Below, piece by piece: positions 22,799-25,579 of a stretch of 25,579 bases of DNA. Position 1 is the stretch's first letter, and each line of letters starts with the position of its first letter. A program made the position numbers and the translations under genes. Below the pieces are notes generated by a model, which was not told the DNA's origin, did no database searches, and saw only the letters and a list, made by a program, of their open reading frames with translations. Origin of the DNA: Bacteroidales bacterium (GTDB lineage: Bacteria; Bacteroidota; Bacteroidia; Bacteroidales; UBA3663); contig SFEH01000021.1 in the NCBI GenBank assembly GCA_004557315.1, forward strand, positions 1 through 25,579, given 5' to 3'.

Positions 22799-22830
22799 AT
22801 GCTCCAGCCGAACAAGCTGGAGCATTTTTT
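22799..22830 (+). terminator. Rho-independent terminator after rpoD
   Basis: A perfect 10-bp stem (ATGCTCCAGC at 22799-22808, GCTGGAGCAT at 22816-22825) with a 7-nt loop is followed by a run of T, 16 bp after the rpoD stop. Confidence 0.95.
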
Positions 22831-22837
22831 CGTTTAA

Positions 22838-23020
22838 TCAGTACTTCTTCATGTAGTAAACCACTTTATGTCGGTTCAGCTTCGGATAGCAGCGGCAAGA
22901 GACGTGAATCCATAAGTCGAGGTGGTTGGCGGTTTCGAGGATGAGCTGGTCATAGTCGGTGTTGTATTTGAGGAAGTAATTACTAAAGACTAACACATTT
23001 ATCTTTATCCTCGACACGGT
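22838..23020 (-). pseudogene. Fragment resembling the C-terminus of an M15-type peptidase
   Basis: On the minus strand the frame is open for about 60 codons, from a TAG at 23021-23023 to a TGA at 22838-22840, with no ATG before its conserved part. The translated tail contains YDQLILE, then LWIHVSC, then NRHKVVYYMKKY before the stop. The order DQLI-E, W-(I/V)-H-(V/I)-S and NR matches, from memory, the end of peptidase M15-like proteins carried by Bacteroidetes phages and integrated elements. The N-terminal part with the metal ligands is missing, so this is a remnant, not a gene. Confidence is limited because the match is by eye. Confidence 0.5.
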
Positions 23021-23246
23021 CTATGTGAAGTAAGAATCCAACAATCATCATTTCTCCATCCTTCGCGATACTGTTTATTTAGCAAGGTCTGACACGATTG
23101 TAAGAGAGGTGGAAGTGATAAAAGAAACAGAGATCGTTAAGACTGCGCCACAGCGTAAGCCTTTCTCATCTTAACTCATCTGCATCTTCGCCTCATTCTT
23201 TCTCATCCTCGCCCTCTACCTTCTACTTCGCAGATTCAGGTTGTAG
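23001..23246 (+). pseudogene. Broken small gene, possibly spanin- or holin-like
   Basis: One plus-strand frame carries DTVYVK, a stop (TAA 23031-23033), then LRDTVYLARSDTIVREVEVI and KETEIVKTAPQRKPFSS, a second stop (TAA 23172-23174), then a hydrophobic stretch ICIFASFFLILALYLLL followed by RRFRL and TAG (23244-23246). The DTVY-type charged coil joined to a single membrane segment recalls small phage or mobile-element membrane proteins of Bacteroidetes (spanin-like). All parts share a frame, which suggests one gene inactivated by nonsense changes. No start codon is present. The function is a guess; the decay is visible. Confidence 0.45.
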
Positions 23247-23273
23247 GTCAAAGTGGTCAAACTCAAATGAATT

Positions 23274-23343
23274 GTTTTAGGTTGTAAGTGATTCTTACAG
23301 TGCGAAGCATCCTCATAACCATAAAACCTCAAAACTTATAACC
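23274..23343. repeat. Degenerate octamer-armed repeat with GCGAAGC core
   Basis: GCGAAGC is at 23302-23308, preceded by TTACAGT and followed by ATCCTCATAACC, nearly the core seen near 25521. The right arm (23312-23343) has AACC/AAACC-type units. The left arm is short (TTTTAGGTTGTAAG). It lies between the decayed fragments and the promoter of the hypothetical gene. Confidence 0.75.
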
Positions 23344-23347
23344 AAAA

Positions 23348-23380
23348 TTTGGATTTGTGAAGAATATTTACTACTTTTGC
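23348..23380 (+). promoter_or_regulatory. Bacteroidetes-type promoter for the hypothetical gene
   Basis: TTTG at 23348-23351, a 20-bp spacer and TACTTTTGC at 23372-23380 match the consensus with no mismatch. The promoter directly abuts the right arm of the repeat element and lies 41 bp before the preferred ATG. Confidence 0.78.
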
Positions 23381-23421
23381 CCACTCAAAACTGGCATATC
23401 TACAGAATAATGTATATTAAT

Positions 23422-23952
23422 ATGGAAAAACTTGAGGAAACGATAAAGGAAGAGCTTAACAGGTTTCTCTTGTCAAAGGGTGAGATAGACGAACATCTTC
23501 CGCAATGCCCTGATGTGGAGGGCAAATGGGAAACAATCGCCCAGGCATATATGCCCGACGGCATCAGAGAGTTCCAGAACTACCCTGTGGCTTCGTTAGG
23601 ATGGATGATGTATATCGGCATGGCCATAGCAAGCATGTGGGATAAGGGCTGGGAGATTTATTCGCAGTTCCCTGACTTATACGCCTATCTGCGCGACAAA
23701 CGAGGCTATGACAACATGGATGAATATATCCGCGAAGAGGAACTGAAGCTCGACGATAAGACATCGGCCGAATTGGAGTCATTGGCAAGCGAATGTGCCG
23801 CGAGAGTGCATAGCATACTGTTGCGCCAATACATTGAGCCTGGCACACGTGAAGCATTCTTTGCATACGTCGCATGCCTGCATCAGCTCTACCTGATGGG
23901 CGCTGCCGTTCAACTGAAACGCATGGGATATCACATGACGAAAATCGGATGA
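23422..23952 (+). CDS. Conserved-looking hypothetical protein
   Basis: I do not recognise this 176-residue protein. It has no signal peptide; the sequence looks soluble and mostly helical, with an early motif LGWMMYIGMAIASMWDKGW and a Tyr/Asp-rich middle (FPDLYAYLRDKRGYDNMDEY). The C-terminal half has a helix containing CAARVHSILLRQYIEPGTRE and ends YHMTKIG. The ATG at 23422 is preferred; another at 23410 would add four residues. It has its own well-formed promoter and a terminator, so it is a monocistronic expressed gene rather than part of the decayed region before it. Codon use looks like that of its neighbours. No function is proposed. Confidence 0.75.
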   Translation: MEKLEETIKEELNRFLLSKGEIDEHLPQCPDVEGKWETIAQAYMPDGIREFQNYPVASLGWMMYIGMAIASMWDKGWEIYSQFPDLYAYLRDKRGYDNMDEYIREEELKLDDKTSAELESLASECAARVHSILLRQYIEPGTREAFFAYVACLHQLYLMGAAVQLKRMGYHMTKIG

Positions 23953-24037
23953 TGCTCATCTTAAGCTATAGTTTTGTTCAACTATTAATAACAGGCAATA
24001 TCACCTTTAGAAGTTGTCAAACTCATTTTAAAAACAC

Positions 24038-24069
24038 ACAAGCACGCTGGATAAGGGCGTGCTTGTTTT
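24038..24069. terminator. Bidirectional terminator between convergent genes
   Basis: A 10-bp stem (ACAAGCACGC at 24038-24047, GCGTGCTTGT at 24057-24066) with a 9-nt loop has T residues downstream on the plus strand and, read on the minus strand, ends with T-rich sequence (24025-24034 on plus is A/T-rich). It lies between the hypothetical gene and the DUF711 gene, whose 3' ends face each other. Confidence 0.85.
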
Positions 24070-24098
24070 GATTTATAGCTTATTCACAAAGAGAAGCA

Positions 24099-25463
24099 TT
24101 AGTTTTTGAAAGAATGGATTGGGGCTGGGATGCGGCCGCCACGGTTGACGAAGATGCTGCAGTCGAAGTTGTTGACTGGCATGATTGGAGCATAGCCGAG
24201 AAGACCACCGAACTCTACTGTCTCACCTACACCCTTGCCGATGACTGGAATGATGCGGACAGCTGTGGTTTTCTGGTTGACCATACCGATGGCTGACTCG
24301 TCGGCAATGATACCCGCGATGGTAGTTGCCTTGGTGTCGCCAGGGATAGCAATCATGTCGAGACCTACAGAGCAGACGCAAGTCATTGCCTCGAGCTTCT
24401 CGATGGTGAGAGCGCCCTCGTTGACTGCATCGATCATACCCTGATCTTCGCTCACTGGGATGAACGCGCCGCTCAATCCGCCGACATAAGAGCTTGCCAT
24501 CACGCCGCCCTTTTTAACCTGATCGTTGAGCATAGCAAGAGCAGCCGTAGTTCCAGGAGCACCTGCACGCTCAAGACCGATGCGCTCAAGGATATCGGCA
24601 ACCGAATCGCCTATGGCAGGAGTAGGTGCGAGCGAGAGGTCGATTATACCGAATGGCACTCCGAGACGGCGGCTTGCCTCCTGTGCGACGAGCTGACCGA
24701 CACGTGTGATCTTGAATGCTGTCTTCTTGATGGTCTCGCAGAGCACTTCGAAATTAGCATCAGGAATCTGCTCAAGCGCATACTTCACGACACCCGGACC
24801 AGACACGCCCACGTTGATGATGGCATCAGCCTCGCTCACGCCATGAAATGCGCCAGCCATGAACGGATTGTCATCGGGAGCATTGCAGAGCACCACGAGC
24901 TTTGCGCAACCGAGCGAGTCGCGATCCTTGGTCTTCTCGGCAGTCTCTTTGATTATGTCGCCCAAGAGACGCACTGCATCCATATTGATGCCTGTCTTGG
25001 TCGAACCCACATTGATCGACGAACAGATACGCTCGGTGCAGGCAAGAGCCTCTGGAATTGAGCGAATGAGGAGTTCGTCGCTGTGGGTCATACCCTTAGA
25101 CACGATGGCGCTGTAGCCTCCGATGAAGTTGACGCCAACCTCTGCGGCAATGCGGTCGAGAGTCTTGCAGATCTGTACATAGTCGCCTGGAGTCTTGCAG
25201 CACGAACTGCCTACAATGGCGATAGGAGTGACCGATATGCGCTTGTTGACGATAGGGATGCCATACTCGCGGCTGATGTCTTCGCCTGTCTGCACAAGGT
25301 TGCTTGCCAGACGTGTTATCTTATTGTAGATATCCTCGCAGGTCTTAGCTAAATCATCGGTGGCACAATCCAGAAGGCTGATGCCCATGGTGATGGTGCG
25401 CACGTCGAGATTCTCCTGCTCGATCATTTTGTTGGTTTCGATTACCTCGCTTATGTTGATCAT
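24099..25463 (-). CDS. DUF711 / UPF0210 family protein
   Basis: The 454-residue protein matches the UPF0210 (DUF711, 'PFL family') group across its length. Recognisable stretches are VRTITMGISLLDCATDDLAK, VNFIGGYSAIVSKGMTHSDE, SSINVGSTKTGINMDAVRLL, AFHGVSEADAIINVGVSGPG and GIIDLSLAPTPAIGDSVADI. It is soluble with no signal peptide. Family members are widespread in anaerobes and Firmicutes and their biochemical role is not established as far as I know, so no reaction is given. The ATG at 25463 is set by the conserved N-terminus (MINISEVIETNKMI). The whole visible 5' flank is a repeat element, so the promoter is either in that element or outside the window. Confidence 0.9.
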   Translation of the reverse strand: MINISEVIETNKMIEQENLDVRTITMGISLLDCATDDLAKTCEDIYNKITRLASNLVQTGEDISREYGIPIVNKRISVTPIAIVGSSCCKTPGDYVQICKTLDRIAAEVGVNFIGGYSAIVSKGMTHSDELLIRSIPEALACTERICSSINVGSTKTGINMDAVRLLGDIIKETAEKTKDRDSLGCAKLVVLCNAPDDNPFMAGAFHGVSEADAIINVGVSGPGVVKYALEQIPDANFEVLCETIKKTAFKITRVGQLVAQEASRRLGVPFGIIDLSLAPTPAIGDSVADILERIGLERAGAPGTTAALAMLNDQVKKGGVMASSYVGGLSGAFIPVSEDQGMIDAVNEGALTIEKLEAMTCVCSVGLDMIAIPGDTKATTIAGIIADESAIGMVNQKTTAVRIIPVIGKGVGETVEFGGLLGYAPIMPVNNFDCSIFVNRGGRIPAPIHSFKN

Positions 25464-25477
25464 ATGCTTTATGTGGT

Positions 25478-25564
25478 TTTGAGGTTTATGGTTTTGAGGT
25501 TTTAAGGTTTAGTTGACAGCGCGAAGCCTCCTCATAACCTTATAACCTTACAACCTTATAACCT
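25478..25564. repeat. Octamer-armed inverted repeat with GCGAAGC core
   Basis: The left arm (25478-25509) includes TTATGGTT, TTGAGGTT and TTAAGGTT. The core has TTGACAGC followed by GCGAAGC at 25521-25527. The right arm (25532-25563) is four octamers: TCATAACC, TTATAACC, TTACAACC, TTATAACC. It starts 15 bp upstream of the DUF711 start codon and belongs to the same family as the element at 20547. Confidence 0.9.
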
Positions 25565-25579
25565 AATTATATACGATGC

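Overview
The window looks like chromosomal DNA from a member of the Bacteroidales, probably a Prevotella-like lineage. The evidence is Bacteroidetes-type promoters (TTTG, 19-20 bp, TAnnTTTGC) in front of several genes, a short 286-residue primary sigma factor, a class III fructose-1,6-bisphosphatase, a B12 uptake locus with a BtuG-type lipoprotein, and a Ser-type sulfatase. Genus-level placement is inference.

Layout. 1-407: octamer-armed repeat element with a 5-copy 25-bp array, then a cobalamin riboswitch. 408-5687: B12 uptake operon btuB-btuG-btuF-btuC, with no btuD ATPase in the window. 5747-7768: cytoplasmic TPR protein with its own promoter. 7878-10718: leuS, closed by a strong terminator. 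10927-12474: secreted sulfatase. 12475-12805: non-coding stretch with two tandem-repeat arrays and a terminator. 12806-17016 (minus strand): gyrA followed by a secreted TPR protein. 17196-21779: folC, fbp and holB. 21922-22782: rpoD with a terminator. 22830-23420: no intact gene, but apparent debris of phage-type lysis genes and another repeat element. 23422-23952: hypothetical protein. 24099-25463 (minus strand): DUF711/UPF0210 protein, whose 5' flank is another repeat element.

How the parts work together. The first 5.7 kb forms one B12-repressed uptake system: riboswitch, outer-membrane receptor, surface capture lipoprotein, substrate-binding lipoprotein and inner-membrane permease. The rest is mostly housekeeping (translation, replication, topology, folate, gluconeogenesis, transcription).

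The most unusual signal is a family of intergenic elements at five places (about 1-230, 2328-2388, 20547-20640, 23274-23343 and 25478-25564). They are built from 8-bp tandem units. In the complete copies these units face each other as inverted arms around a core with the heptamer GCGAAGC, which is known to form an exceptionally stable DNA mini-hairpin. Copies touch stop codons, start codons and the riboswitch leader. I do not recognise them as a named element. The call rests on reading the sequence and needs a genome-wide search.
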